Positions 18,615 to 28,321 are shown, numbered from the stretch's first letter. The stretch is DNA of 64,000 nucleotides from Sulfuritalea sp. (GCA_016708585.1 JADJFK010000017.1:30392-94391); one strand, 5' to 3'. Made by a program: numbers and translations. Notes: generated from the sequence alone by a model not told the origin.

Positions 18615-20042
18615 TCAGCAGTGGCGGGCGATGATCGCCTTGACCTGGTCCACTGCGGCGTCGACCACCTCGACGCGTTGCGGCAATCCCTCGATTCCCT
18701 CCAGCTCCTTCGGCCGCATCGGCTCCCGGCCCAGCGCCTCGCGTATCGTTTCCGTAAACTTGACCGGTTGCGCGGTCTCCAGCACGATCATCGGCAGACC
18801 GGGTTCGCGATGCTCGCGCGCCACCTTGACGCCATCCGCGGTGTGCGTGTCGATCATGACCTGATGCCGGTTCCAGACGTCGCGGATGGTCGCGATCCGG
18901 TCCGCATGCAAGCTGCGTCCGGAAGCAAAGGCATAGTCCGGCAGCGCGGAAAAGTACGGCGTGCCGCGCAGGTCGAAGGAGCCGCCGGCATCGACCGCTC
19001 GCCACAGGTCGCGTACCTTGCCGGCATCGCGGCCGACCAGGTCGAAAATGAAGCGTTCGAAATTGGAAGCCTTCGAAATGTCCATCGACGGGCTCGAGGT
19101 GACCTGCGTTTCCGCCGTCGCGCGCGGCCGATAGATCCCCGTGCGGAAAAACTCGTCGAGCACGTCGTTTTCGTTGGTCGCCAGCACCAGGCGGGCGATC
19201 GGCAGGCCCATCATGCGGGCGATGTGGCCGGCGCAAATGTTGCCGAAATTGCCGGACGGCACGCAAAACGCGACTTCCTGGTCGTTGGACGTGGTGGCGG
19301 CAAAATAGCCCTTGAAGTAATACACCACCTGGGCCATCACGCGCGCCCAGTTGATCGAGTTCACCGCGCCGATGCGATAGCGCGCCTTGAATTCGGCATC
19401 GTTGGAGACGGCCTTGACGATGTCCTGGGCGTCGTCGAACATGCCGCGCACGGCGATGTTGAAAATGTTCGGATCCTGCAACGAGAACATCTGCGCGCGC
19501 TGGAAGGCGCTCATCTTGCCCTCGGGGGACAGCATGAAGACCTTGACGCGATGCTTGCCGCGCATTGCGTACTCGGCGGCCGAGCCGGTGTCGCCCGAGG
19601 TGGCGCCGAGGATGTTGATGGTCTCGCCGCGCTTTTCCAGGACGTACTCGAAGAGGTGGCCGAGCAGCTGCATGGCCATGTCCTTGAAGGCGAGCGTCGG
19701 TCCGTTGGACAGCTCGAGCAGGTGGAAGCCGGGTTCCAGCGTGGTCAGCGGCGTGATGTCACCGGCGTCGCGCCCCGGCCGGCAGTGGCGGTAGACATTG
19801 GCCGAATAGGTGCGATCGGCAAGCATCTTGAGGTCGCAGGCCGGGATGTCGTCGACGAACTTCTGCAGGATTTTCAGGGCCAGCGCATGGTAGGGCAAGC
19901 CGCGCCACTCGGCGAGTTCGGCCGCGCCGACCTGCGGATAGATGCCGGGCAGGTAGAGCCCGCCGTCCGGCGCCAGCCCGCCCAGCAGGATGTCGCAGAA
20001 GCTTTGTGCCGGTGCCTCGCCGCGGGTGGAGATGTATTTCAT
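18615..20042 (-). CDS. thrC: Threonine synthase
   Basis: PLP enzyme converting O-phosphohomoserine to threonine. The 475-aa product starts MKYISTRGEAPAQSFCDILL and has the PLP lysine in GPTLAFKDMAMQLLG (about residue 115) and the phosphate-binding GATSGDTGSAAEYAMRG. Length fits the long proteobacterial type. It is the last gene of the alaA - (GNAT) - hom - thrC group on the minus strand; its ATG at 20042 lies two bases from the expected hom stop. Confidence 0.95.
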   Translation of the reverse strand: MKYISTRGEAPAQSFCDILLGGLAPDGGLYLPGIYPQVGAAELAEWRGLPYHALALKILQKFVDDIPACDLKMLADRTYSANVYRHCRPGRDAGDITPLTTLEPGFHLLELSNGPTLAFKDMAMQLLGHLFEYVLEKRGETINILGATSGDTGSAAEYAMRGKHRVKVFMLSPEGKMSAFQRAQMFSLQDPNIFNIAVRGMFDDAQDIVKAVSNDAEFKARYRIGAVNSINWARVMAQVVYYFKGYFAATTSNDQEVAFCVPSGNFGNICAGHIARMMGLPIARLVLATNENDVLDEFFRTGIYRPRATAETQVTSSPSMDISKASNFERFIFDLVGRDAGKVRDLWRAVDAGGSFDLRGTPYFSALPDYAFASGRSLHADRIATIRDVWNRHQVMIDTHTADGVKVAREHREPGLPMIVLETAQPVKFTETIREALGREPMRPKELEGIEGLPQRVEVVDAAVDQVKAIIARHC

Positions 20043-21355
20043 CTCAACCCAGCTCTTCCATGCGCAGCCGGATCACCTTCTTCTTGACCACCGGCAGCGC
20101 CTCGATCCTTCGCGATCGCGGCATCGACGTTCTTTTCGCGCGTGACGTGGGTCAGCATGATGATGTCGGTCTGCGACTCGCCCTCGCCCGGCTCGCGCTG
20201 GATCATGGCGTCGATGGAGATGCCCTGGTCGGCGAGGATGCGCGTGATGTCGGCGAGCACGCCCGGCTTGTCCTCGACGCGCAGGCGCAGGTAGTAGCTG
20301 GTCTCGACCTCGGACAGCGGCAGGATCGGCGTATCTTCCATGGCGTCGGGCTGGAAGGCCAGATGCGGCACGCGGTGTTCCGGGTCGGCGGTATGCATGC
20401 GCGTGACATCGACCAGGTCGGCGATCACGGCCGAGGCGGTCGGCTCGGCGCCGGCGCCCTTGCCGTAGTACAGCGTGGCGCCGACCGCGTCGCCCTGCAC
20501 CAGCACGGCGTTCATGGCGCCCTCGACATTGGCGATCAGGCGCCTGGCCGGGATCAGCGTCGGATGCACGCGCAACTCCACGCCCTCGGCCCGACGCCGG
20601 GCAATTCCCAGCAGCTTGATCCGGTAGCCGAGCTGCTCGGCGTACTTGATGTCCTCGGCCTCGAGCTTGCTGATGCCCTCGACATGCGCCTTGCCAAACT
20701 GCATCGGGATGCCGAAGGCCAGTGCCGAGAGGATGGTGATCTTGTGCGCGGCATCGACGCCCTCGATGTCGAAGGTCGGGTCGGCCTCGGCGTAACCCAG
20801 GCGCTGCGCCTCCTTGAGCACGACGTCGAAGGGCAGGCCCTTGTCGCGCATCTCGGAGAGGATGAAGTTGGTGGTGCCGTTGATGATGCCGGCGATCCAC
20901 TGGATGCGGTTGGCGGTCAGGCCTTCGCGCAGCGCCTTGATGATCGGGATGCCGCCCGCCACCGCCGCCTCGAAGGCGACCATGACGCCCTTTTCATGCG
21001 CCGCGGCGAAGATCTCGTTGCCGTGCATCGCCAGCAGCGCCTTGTTCGCCGTGACCACGTGCTTGCCGTTGGCGATCGCCTGCAACACCAGTTCCCTGGC
21101 AATACCGCAGCCGCCGATCAGCTCGATGACGATGTCTATCTCCGGATCGGCAACCACCGCGAAAGCGTCGTCGGTCACCTGCGCCCGGCCGGCCGTGACC
21201 TGGCGCGCCAGGTCGAGGTTCTTGTCCGCCACCCGGGTGATGCGGATCGGCCGCCCGGCACGGCGGGTGATCTCGGCCGCATTGCGGGCCAGTACGTTGA
21301 AGGTGCCGCCACCGACGGTGCCGATGCCGAGGAGCCCTGCATTGATGGGTTTCAT
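20039..21355 (-). CDS. hom: Homoserine dehydrogenase with frameshifted C-terminus
   Basis: Reduces aspartate semialdehyde to homoserine. The 438-aa reading has the NAD(P) motif LLGIGTVGGGTFNVL, the catalytic region GVDAAHKITILSALAFG and a C-terminal ACT domain (YYLRLRVEDKPGVLADITRI). After AAIAK the frame runs into an atypical tail (DRGAAGGQEEGDPAAHG). Removing one G near 20107-20108 restores KIEALPVVKKKVIRLRMEELG and a TGA at 20044-20046, which is what the family ends with. So the gene carries a +1 insertion (mutation or sequence error) affecting about the last 21 residues. Confidence 0.92.
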   Translation of the reverse strand: MKPINAGLLGIGTVGGGTFNVLARNAAEITRRAGRPIRITRVADKNLDLARQVTAGRAQVTDDAFAVVADPEIDIVIELIGGCGIARELVLQAIANGKHVVTANKALLAMHGNEIFAAAHEKGVMVAFEAAVAGGIPIIKALREGLTANRIQWIAGIINGTTNFILSEMRDKGLPFDVVLKEAQRLGYAEADPTFDIEGVDAAHKITILSALAFGIPMQFGKAHVEGISKLEAEDIKYAEQLGYRIKLLGIARRRAEGVELRVHPTLIPARRLIANVEGAMNAVLVQGDAVGATLYYGKGAGAEPTASAVIADLVDVTRMHTADPEHRVPHLAFQPDAMEDTPILPLSEVETSYYLRLRVEDKPGVLADITRILADQGISIDAMIQREPGEGESQTDIIMLTHVTREKNVDAAIAKDRGAAGGQEEGDPAAHGRAGLR

Positions 21356-21665
21356 TTCAAGGTTTTCCTAAAACTGAACGCGGGAATGACCAGACCTTCC
21401 CGAAAGTAAAAACGATGCGCGTCGGTGCGCTGGGTGCCCGAGTCCAGCGCGAGCACATCGCATTGGAATTCCGCGCCTTTGCTCCAGATGCCGCAGCAGC
21501 CCGCCGATGCCGCGCGACCGCTGCGCCTGTCGGTCACCAGGTCATCGACATACCGCCGGCGCCCTTCATCTGTATTTTCGATCACCCGCCACAGGGCAAC
21601 GCCGCGCACGCTTTCCCCGCGCTCATGCGCGCCGTTGGCGACCGCAGCGCCGCGTATGGCGGCCG
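21352..21665 (-). pseudogene. GNAT N-acetyltransferase remnant
   Basis: The minus strand holds GVALWRVIENTDEGRRRYVDDLVTD, then LALDSGTQRTDAHRFYFREG at the end, the usual second half of a GNAT acetyltransferase. Between them the frame gives DRRSGRAASAGCCGIWS, whereas the adjacent frame gives AQRSRGIGGLLRHLEQ, a perfect acetyl-CoA-binding loop (Q/RxxGxG/A). Two compensating single-base shifts (near 21530 and 21485) therefore break the key motif. The N-terminal half is not recognisable. The TGA overlaps the hom start (ATGA), suggesting an operon gene. Confidence 0.65.
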
Positions 21666-21747
21666 CGCACTGGCGGGCACCCTGGCGCGCCAGCCATCCG
21701 GCTCCAGTACCCTGCCATCGCTCCCGGTCACATCGACAACCAAAAAC

Positions 21748-22974
21748 TCAGCTGCCATGCCGCTTGCGATAGCCGTCAAGAAAGCGCGCGATGCGTCCGA
21801 CGGCTTCGCGCAGGTCGTCCTCGTGCGGCAGGAAGACCAGGCGGAAGTGGTCGGGATGCGGCCAGTTGAAGCCGGTACCCTGCACCAGCAGCACCTTCTC
21901 CTGGGCCAGCAGCTCGGCGATGAATTCCTGGTCGTCGGTGATCGGGTACAGCTTCGGATCGAGGCGCGGAAACATGTACAGCGTCGCCTTCGGCTTGACG
22001 CAACTGACGCCGGGAATCGCCGTGATCAGTTCATGGGCGACGTCGCGCTGGCGGCACATGCGGCCGCCCGCGGCAACCAGGTCGTCGATGCTCTGGTAGC
22101 CGCCCAGCGCGGTCTGGATGCCCCACTGCCCCGGCACGTTGGCGCACAGGCGCATCGAGGCCAGCATGTCGAGGCCGTCGATGTAGTCGCGCGCATGCTT
22201 CTTCTCGCCGGAGACGATCATCCACCCGGCACGATAGCCGCAGGACCGGTAGTTCTTCGACAGGCCGTTGAAGGTGATGGTCAGGACGTCCTCGGACAAG
22301 GCAGCAATCGAGGTGTGGCTCGCGCCGTCGTAGAGCACCTTGTCATAGACCTCGTCGGCATAGATGATCAGGTCGTTCTGCCGCGCGATCTCGATGATTT
22401 CTCTCAGCACCTCGTCGGGATACAGGGCGCCGGTCGGGTTGTTGGGGTTGATGATGACGATGGCGCGGGTGCGCGGCGTGATCTTGGCGCGGATGTCGGC
22501 CATGTCGGGCAGCCAGCCGGCGCCCTCGTCGCACAGGTAGTGGCGCGGCGTGCCGCCGGACAGGCTGACCGCCGCGGTCCACAGCGGATAGTCGGGCGCC
22601 GGCACCAGCACTTCGTCGCCGGTATCGAGCAAGGCGTTCATGGCCATCACGATCAGTTCGGAAACGCCGTTGCCGATGTAGATGTCCTCGATCGTCACGC
22701 CCTTGATGTGCTTCTGCTGCGTGTAATGCATCACCGCCTTGCGCGCCGAGAAGATCCCCTTCGAATCGACATAGCCGGCCGCGCCGGGCAGGTTGCGGAT
22801 CATGTCCTGCTGGATTTCTTCGGGCGAATCGAAGCCGAACGCGGCCAGGTTGCCGATGTTCAGCTTGATGATCTTGTGGCCTTCCTCCTCCATCTGCCGC
22901 GCGCGGGCGAGCACGGGGCCGCGGATGTCGTAGCAGACGTTGTTGAGTTTGGCGGATTTATTCACGGGCTGCAT
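21748..22974 (-). CDS. alaA: Alanine aminotransferase, AlaA type
   Basis: Class I PLP aminotransferase, 408 aa, of the AlaA type that makes alanine from pyruvate and glutamate. Visible features are KIIKLNIGNLAAFGFDSPEE, the PINPNNPTGALYP substrate loop (read as IINPNNPTGALYP), DEVYDKVLYD and the PLP lysine in FNGLSKNYRSCGYRAGW. The ATG at 22974 follows GAAAGGACGGTTGCTC. An upstream TTG at 22995 is in frame but less likely. Neighbourhood with hom and thrC is conserved in betaproteobacteria (established knowledge). Confidence 0.93.
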   Translation of the reverse strand: MQPVNKSAKLNNVCYDIRGPVLARARQMEEEGHKIIKLNIGNLAAFGFDSPEEIQQDMIRNLPGAAGYVDSKGIFSARKAVMHYTQQKHIKGVTIEDIYIGNGVSELIVMAMNALLDTGDEVLVPAPDYPLWTAAVSLSGGTPRHYLCDEGAGWLPDMADIRAKITPRTRAIVIINPNNPTGALYPDEVLREIIEIARQNDLIIYADEVYDKVLYDGASHTSIAALSEDVLTITFNGLSKNYRSCGYRAGWMIVSGEKKHARDYIDGLDMLASMRLCANVPGQWGIQTALGGYQSIDDLVAAGGRMCRQRDVAHELITAIPGVSCVKPKATLYMFPRLDPKLYPITDDQEFIAELLAQEKVLLVQGTGFNWPHPDHFRLVFLPHEDDLREAVGRIARFLDGYRKRHGS

Positions 22975-23190
22975 GAGCAACCGTCCTTTCTGCAAGACGC
23001 CAGCCAGGGCAGGCGCTCGAACAACCAGGCTTAGGCGATCGAGCCTGGCCGAGCAGGCCGTGTTCCGAGGCCAAAATGTATAATGTTACCCAAGCCCATG
23101 CTGCACCGCAAATCCAGATTTGATGCGGCATTCAGCCACTCCGGGCGCTGCATGCCCTAGCCAACCCGGTTGCCGAACCCGCCACCCCGA

Positions 23191-23570
23191 ATGAAGCTGC
23201 ATTCCCCAGTCACCGCCGGCCTGCTTTCGATCACTTCCTATGAGTCCGGACACATTGCCGTGAATGGCCGCCGCCTGACAAAAGCTTTCTCCTGACCCCG
23301 CAGCAACTTGATCGAGAACTGGCCGCCGGCTTCGGTCGATCAACTGACCGGGCCCGACCTGCTTGCAGTCGCCACGCTCGACTGCCCGATAGTCCTGCTC
23401 GGCACCGGCGCGCGCCAACGCTTCCCGTCCCGGCCCTGCTGCTTCCGCTGATCGAGCGCCGGATCGGCGTCGAGGTGATGGACAGCCATGCGGCCTGCCG
23501 CACCTACAACATCCTGATGGCGGAAGGACGGAACGTCGCCGCCGCGCTGATCATCGAGCATCGGGGATGA
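23191..23570 (+). pseudogene. Mth938/NDUFAF3-like (DUF498) gene broken by several frameshifts
   Basis: Pieces of one protein appear in successive frames: MKLHSPVTAGLLSITSYESG and HIAVNGRRLTK from 23191; SFLLTPQQL; then NLIENWPPASVDQLTGPDLL and CPIVLLGTGARQRFP; then PLIERRIGVEVMDSHAACRT and AAALIIEHRG ending TGA at 23568-23570. This order matches the Mth938-like family (from memory). At least three single-base shifts are needed, so as written no full product can be made. Nothing else is seen in 22975-23190. Confidence 0.75.
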
Positions 23571-23763
23571 CCGGCGCCGCGGTTCCTCGCGGTAGAATTA
23601 CGCGGATTGCCGCCGGCCCCGCCTCACCAGGCCATCGAATCAACGAAATTCCAGGAAATCCCAGCCCCATCCCCGCCATGAAGAAACTCCTCATCCCAGA
23701 CGTCAATGGCTTCCGGTGCAATGCCAGAGCCTGCGGCACGCAAGCTGGCGACCTGACCGGCCG

Positions 23764-24704
23764 ATGAAGCTTGCCCTCAAAATCGACGTCAATACCTGGC
23801 GCGGCACCCTGCAGGGCGTGCCACGCCTCGTCGAAATCCTGCGCCGCCAGCACGCGGATGCCAGCTTCCTCTTCTCGCTGGGTCCGGACCATTCCGGCCG
23901 CGCCATCCGGCGCGCTTTCCGCCCCGGCTTCATGAAGAAGCAGCGGCGCACCTCCGCGCTATCGCACTACGGGATCAGAACGCTGATGTACGGCACCCTG
24001 CTGCCCGGCCCGGACATCGGCCGCCGCGGCGCCGACATCATGCGCGCGACGCGCGACGCCGGATTCGAAGCGGCGATCCACTGCTGGGACCACGCCAAAT
24101 GGCAGGAGGGACTGCCGCTGCGGCGAACTCCCCCTGGACCGAAGCCGAGATGCGGCGGGAACATGATCGCTACATCGAAATTTTCGGCACCCCGGCCGGC
24201 GGTCGCGGCGCCGCGGGCTGGCAAATGAACCCGCATGCGCTGCGCCTGACGCAGCGCATGGGCTACCGCTGGGCCTCGGACTGCCGCGGCACGCACCCCT
24301 TCGTCCCGGTATGGAACGGCGAGATCGTAGATTGCCCGCAACTGCCGACCACCCTGCCGACGCTGGACGAACTGATCGGCACGGACGACATCACGGCGGA
24401 TAACGTGCACCTGCACCTGCTGCGGATCACCGCGCAAACCGCAGCCGGAGCGAACAATCGCGACCACGTTTTCACCCTGCACGCCGAACTCGAAGGGCTC
24501 AAGTTGGGCGATACCCTCGAACGGCTGCTGACCGGCTGGCGCGAACAGGGTTACGAACTGGTATCGCTGGGCCGCCTGCGCGACGCGCTCGACCCGGCGC
24601 TGCTCCCCCGCCACGACATGGTCCGGGGCGAAATCCCCGGCCGTGCCGGCAGCCTGATGCTGCAGGGCGAGGAATTTCTGGCAACCTGGAAGGAAGCTGC
24701 ATGA
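23764..24704 (+). pseudogene. ArnD-like polysaccharide deacetylase with a frameshift
   Basis: NodB-type carbohydrate esterase resembling the ArnD deformylase of lipid A modification. The first frame (23764 on) gives MKLALKIDVNTWRGTLQGVP, FLFSLGPDHSGRAIR and AAIHCWDHAKWQEGLPL; the second (to 24704) gives PWTEAEMRREHDRYIEIFG, GYRWASDCRGTHPFVP and HVFTLHAELEGLKLGDT. They join at about 24110-24140 by a one-base shift. No other arn genes are near. The TGA overlaps the next gene's ATG (ATGA), so it belongs to an operon with bcp. Confidence 0.75.
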
Positions 24705-25192
24705 CCGAAATTTTTACCGCGACCCCCCCACCCCCCTCCGCCATCGGGCTGCGTGTCCCGGATTTCAGTGTCCCGGCCACTGGAGGCGACTTTGTCCTTT
24801 CCGCCTTTCAGGGCAAACCGCTGGTCCTGTATTTCTATCCCAAGGACAACACACCGGGCTGCACCACCCAGGCCCAGCAATTCCGCGACCTGCATGCTGA
24901 ATTTGCCCGAGCCGGCTGCGTGGTGGTCGGCGTTTCGCGCGATTCGCTGAAGTCGCATGAAAGCTTCAAGGCCAGACTTGGGCTTCCTTTCGAACTGATC
25001 TCGGATATCGAAGGCGTGCTTTGTCGCATGTTCGACGTGGTCAAGAACAAGATGCTCTACGGCAAGAAGGTGCTCGGCATAGAGCGCAGCACCTTTCTCA
25101 TCGACGCCGACGGCATCCTGCGCCAGGAATGGCGCTCGACCCGGGCCGACGGCAACGCCGCCACCGTTCTGGAGGCCGTACGCAAACTGTGA
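24701..25192 (+). CDS. bcp: Peroxiredoxin, BCP (PrxQ) type
   Basis: Thiol peroxidase of 163 aa. The peroxidatic cysteine lies in KDNTPGCTTQAQQFRDLHAE (about residue 51); there is no second cysteine five residues later, as in one group of BCPs, and a cysteine at GCVVVGVSRD and another at VLCRMFD could act as resolving residues. The N-terminal GLRVPDFSVPATGGDFVLSA and the YGKKVLGIERSTFLIDADG block are typical. It overlaps the deacetylase stop by ATGA. Confidence 0.93.
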   Translation: MTEIFTATPPPPSAIGLRVPDFSVPATGGDFVLSAFQGKPLVLYFYPKDNTPGCTTQAQQFRDLHAEFARAGCVVVGVSRDSLKSHESFKARLGLPFELISDIEGVLCRMFDVVKNKMLYGKKVLGIERSTFLIDADGILRQEWRSTRADGNAATVLEAVRKL

Positions 25193-25289
25193 TCCGAAAC
25201 AGGACCCGGATTCAGTTCCTGCCCTTGGCCTTTCGCCACAATCCGGCCGGCTATCTTGAGCCTGCCGCCATCCTTGCCCCGAGGCATCT

Positions 25290-26741
25290 ATGAACGCCAA
25301 GCGCGCCGCGAAGGCAAAGAATTCCACCACGAAGCTGTTCGTGCTCGACACGAACGTCCTGATGCACGATCCGACGAGCCTCTTCCGCTTCCAGGAGCAC
25401 GACATCTTCGTGCCGATGGCGACGCTGGAGGAACTCGATGCCAACAAGAAAGGCATGTCGGAAGTCGCCCGCAACGCGCGCCAGACCAGTCGACTGCTCG
25501 ACGAGATCGTCACCGGCGCCGAGCACGATATGGCCAATGGCATCGACCTGACCGGACCTTCGCGCGAACTGGCCACCGGCCATCTGTTCCTGCAGACCGA
25601 AGCCATCAACGGCGTCCTGCCGATCTCGCTACCGACCGCCAAAGCCGACAACCAGATCATCGGCGTGGTGATGTACCTCGGCCAGAAGTTCCCCAAGCGG
25701 CCGGTCATCCTGGTGTCCAAGGACATCAACATGCGCATCAAGGCGCGTGCGCTGGGTCTCGAGGCACAGGATTATTTCAACGACAAGGTGCTGGAGGATA
25801 GCGATCTCCTCTACACCGGCACCATCGAACTGCCGCCCGATTTCTGGGACAAGCACGGCAAGGGCCTGGAATCCTGGAAGAAGGACAGCCGCACTTATTA
25901 CCGCGTCAAGGGCCCCCTGTGCCCGGAGCTACTGGTCAATGAATTCGTCTGGCAGGAAGGCCCGCAGCCGCTGCAGGCGTGGGTAAAAGTCGGCGCCGGC
26001 AAGACGGCGGAACTCGAAACCCTGATCGACTACAGCCATGCCAAGAACGCCGTGTGGGGCATCACCGCGCGCAACCGCGAGCAGAACTTCGCCCTCAACC
26101 TGCTGATGAATCCGGAGATCGACTTCGTCACCCTGCTCGGCCAGGCCGGCACCGGCAAGACCCTGCTGACGCTGGCCGCCGCGCTGACGCAAACGCTGGA
26201 GACCAAGCGCTTCGCCGAGATCATCATCACCCGTGTCACCATACCGGTCGGCGAGGACATCGGCTTCCTGCCCGGCACCGAGGAAGAAAAGATGACGCCC
26301 TGGATGGGCGCGCTGGAAGACAACCTCGAGGTGCTCAACAAGCCGGCCGAAACCCCCGCCGGCGGCCCCGCCGCTGGCGCCGGCAGCTACGGCGGCGACT
26401 GGGGGCGTGCCGCGACCATGGACCTGATCCGCAACCGGATCAAGATCAAATCGCTCAATTTCATGCGCGGCCGCACCTTCATGAACAAGTTCCTCATCAT
26501 CGACGAGGCGCAGAACCTGACGCCCAAGCAGATGAAGACCCTGATCACCCGCGCCGGCCCCGGCACCAAGGTGGTCTGCCTGGGCAACATCGCGCAGATC
26601 GACACGCCCTACCTCACCGAAGGCAGTTCGGGCCTGACCTACGTGGTGGATCGCTTCAAGGGCTGGGCGCATTCGGGCCATGTCACGCTGCAGCGCGGCG
26701 AGCGCTCGCGGCTGGCGGATCACGCTGCGGAAGTGCTGTAG
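25290..26741 (+). CDS. PIN domain - PhoH ATPase fusion protein
   Basis: 483-aa PhoH2/YlaK-type protein: an N-terminal PIN nuclease domain (KLFVLDTNVLMHDPTSLFRF at residues 15-34) joined to a PhoH ATPase with Walker A LLGQAGTGKTLLTLAAAL and Walker B FLIIDEAQNLTPKQMKTLIT. Characterised members unwind and cut RNA. In the linker, WVKVGAGKTAELETL contains residues encoded by a dispersed repeat copy (25985-26010). A Gly/Pro-rich loop PAGGPAAGAGSYGGDWG lies further on. It converges on dnaB, with only 4 nt between the stop codons. Confidence 0.92.
   Translation: MNAKRAAKAKNSTTKLFVLDTNVLMHDPTSLFRFQEHDIFVPMATLEELDANKKGMSEVARNARQTSRLLDEIVTGAEHDMANGIDLTGPSRELATGHLFLQTEAINGVLPISLPTAKADNQIIGVVMYLGQKFPKRPVILVSKDINMRIKARALGLEAQDYFNDKVLEDSDLLYTGTIELPPDFWDKHGKGLESWKKDSRTYYRVKGPLCPELLVNEFVWQEGPQPLQAWVKVGAGKTAELETLIDYSHAKNAVWGITARNREQNFALNLLMNPEIDFVTLLGQAGTGKTLLTLAAALTQTLETKRFAEIIITRVTIPVGEDIGFLPGTEEEKMTPWMGALEDNLEVLNKPAETPAGGPAAGAGSYGGDWGRAATMDLIRNRIKIKSLNFMRGRTFMNKFLIIDEAQNLTPKQMKTLITRAGPGTKVVCLGNIAQIDTPYLTEGSSGLTYVVDRFKGWAHSGHVTLQRGERSRLADHAAEVL
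25985..26010 (+). repeat. Dispersed repeat copy c (inside phoH-type gene)
   Basis: AAAAGTCGGCGCCGGC then AAGACGGCGG; 22-23 of 25 match. It encodes KVGAGKTAE in the interdomain region, a register different from the scpA and parC copies. Confidence 0.7.
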
Positions 26742-26745
26742 GGCG

Positions 26746-28149
26746 TCAAGCTCTATAGGACGAGCCTGAAGCAAAATTCTCGAACTTGGTGTATTCGCCG
26801 AGGAAGGTCAGGCGCACGGTATCGGTGGGACCGTTGCGATGCTTGGCTATGATCACTTCCGCCGTGCCCTTGTCCTGGGTGTCGGGCTTGTAGTACTCCT
26901 CGCGGTACATCATCATGATGATGTCGGCATCCTGCTCGATCGCGCCGGATTCGCGCAGATCGCTCATCAGCGGGCGCTTGTCGTTGCGCTCTTCGACTTT
27001 CCGCGAGAGTTGCGAGAGGGCGATGATCGGTACCTGCAACTCCTTGGCCAGGGCCTTGATCGAACGCGAGATCTCCGAAATTTCGGTGGCGCGATTTTCA
27101 TTGTCGCGATTCGAACTCATCAATTGCAGGTAATCGATGATGATCAGGCCGAGCTTGCCGAACTGCCGGTGCAGGCGCCGCGCGCGGGCGCGCAGATCGG
27201 TGGAGTTGATGGCACCGGTTTCGTCGATGTGGATCGGCGCCTCGTGCAACTTGCCCAAGGCCACCGTCATGCGATCCCATTCGTCATCGGTGAGGCGGCC
27301 GTTGCGCAGCTTGGTCTGGTCGATGCGACCGACCGAGGAAAGGAAGCGCGTGGCCAGTTGCGGACCGGACATTTCCAGGCTGAAGATCGCCACCGGCAGC
27401 CGCAGTTCGACCCCGACATGCTCGGCGATGTTGAGCGCGAACGCGGTCTTGCCCATCGATGGCCGCCCGGCAACCACCAGCATGTCGCCCGGTTGCAGGC
27501 CCGCGGTCAGGCGGTCGAGATCGACGAAACCGGTCGCCACGCCGGTGATGTCGGACTGGCTGTCGCGCGCGAGCAGGCCTTCCATTCGCTCGACCACCTC
27601 GCCCAGCAGCGGCTGGATCGGCACGAAGCCGTTGTTGGCGCGGTTGCCGGCTTCGGCGATCTGGAAAATGCGCTGCTCGGCATCGTCGAGCAGCGCCTTG
27701 ACGTCGCGCCCGGCGGGATTCAGCGCATTGCCGGCAATCTCGTCGCCGACGGTGACCAGTTGGCGCAGGATGGCGCGCTCGCGCACGATCTCGGCATAGC
27801 GGCGGATGTTGGCCGCCGACGGCGTGGCGTTGGCGATCTCGCCGAGGTAGCCGAGGCCGCCGGTCTGATCGACCTCGTTCGACTGCTCGATGGACTCATA
27901 CACCGTCACCACATCGGCGGGACGCCCCATCTGGATCAGCTTGCCGATGTGGCGGAAGATCCGGCGGTGGTCATCGCGATAAAAGTCGGTCTCGCGCACC
28001 ACGTCGCCGATGCGGTCCCAGGCGGCGTTGTCGATCAGCAGGCCGCCGATCAGCGACTGCTCGGCCTCGATGGAATGGGGGGGGAGCTTGAGCGCAGCGA
28101 CCTGTGAATCGACAGGCTGCGGGGGATTGAAGGCACGTACCTGGGCCAT
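26746..28149 (-). CDS. dnaB: Replicative DNA helicase
   Basis: Hexameric 5'-3' helicase of the replication fork, 467 aa. The N-terminal domain begins LPPHSIEAEQSLIGGLLIDN; the RecA-like domain has Walker A AGRPSMGKTAFALNIAEHVG and LGLIIIDYLQLMSSNRDNEN. The ATG at 28149 is preceded by GGAGACGGCG; an in-frame ATG at 28161 lacks this. It follows rplI in the conserved rpsF-priB-rpsR-rplI-dnaB order, but a strong terminator hairpin lies between, so it probably has its own promoter in 28150-28260. Confidence 0.95.
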   Translation of the reverse strand: MAQVRAFNPPQPVDSQVAALKLPPHSIEAEQSLIGGLLIDNAAWDRIGDVVRETDFYRDDHRRIFRHIGKLIQMGRPADVVTVYESIEQSNEVDQTGGLGYLGEIANATPSAANIRRYAEIVRERAILRQLVTVGDEIAGNALNPAGRDVKALLDDAEQRIFQIAEAGNRANNGFVPIQPLLGEVVERMEGLLARDSQSDITGVATGFVDLDRLTAGLQPGDMLVVAGRPSMGKTAFALNIAEHVGVELRLPVAIFSLEMSGPQLATRFLSSVGRIDQTKLRNGRLTDDEWDRMTVALGKLHEAPIHIDETGAINSTDLRARARRLHRQFGKLGLIIIDYLQLMSSNRDNENRATEISEISRSIKALAKELQVPIIALSQLSRKVEERNDKRPLMSDLRESGAIEQDADIIMMMYREEYYKPDTQDKGTAEVIIAKHRNGPTDTVRLTFLGEYTKFENFASGSSYRA

Positions 28150-28273
28150 CGCCGTCTCCATTGTGAAGCGGCAAGTCTACCCTGCTCCCCGCCTCAGGGT
28201 AAGTGGACAACTTGTGGAAATGCTGTGAAGAAACTGTGTAAATGCGGTGGGGCAAATTCATGCACCGCAATAC

Positions 28274-28308
28274 AAAACGGGCCGCTGAGAATCAGCGGCC
28301 CGTTTTTT
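28274..28308. terminator. Rho-independent terminator after rplI
   Basis: Perfect 13-bp stem AACGGGCCGCTGA / TCAGCGGCCCGTT with a GAA loop. TTTTTT follows on the plus strand and TTTTGTATT on the minus strand, so it can end transcription of the minus-strand rplI operon. Confidence 0.85.
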
Positions 28309-28321
28309 GCATCGAGGCGGC

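Noticed and set aside
26376..26402. GGCGCCGGCAGCTACGGCGG in the PhoH-type gene
   Set aside because: Lacks the AAAAGTC head and lies in a Gly/Ala-rich loop; ordinary GC-rich codons explain it.
27981..28005. AAAAGTCGG in dnaB
   Set aside because: Only the first nine bases match and the encoded ETDFYRDDHR is normal DnaB sequence.
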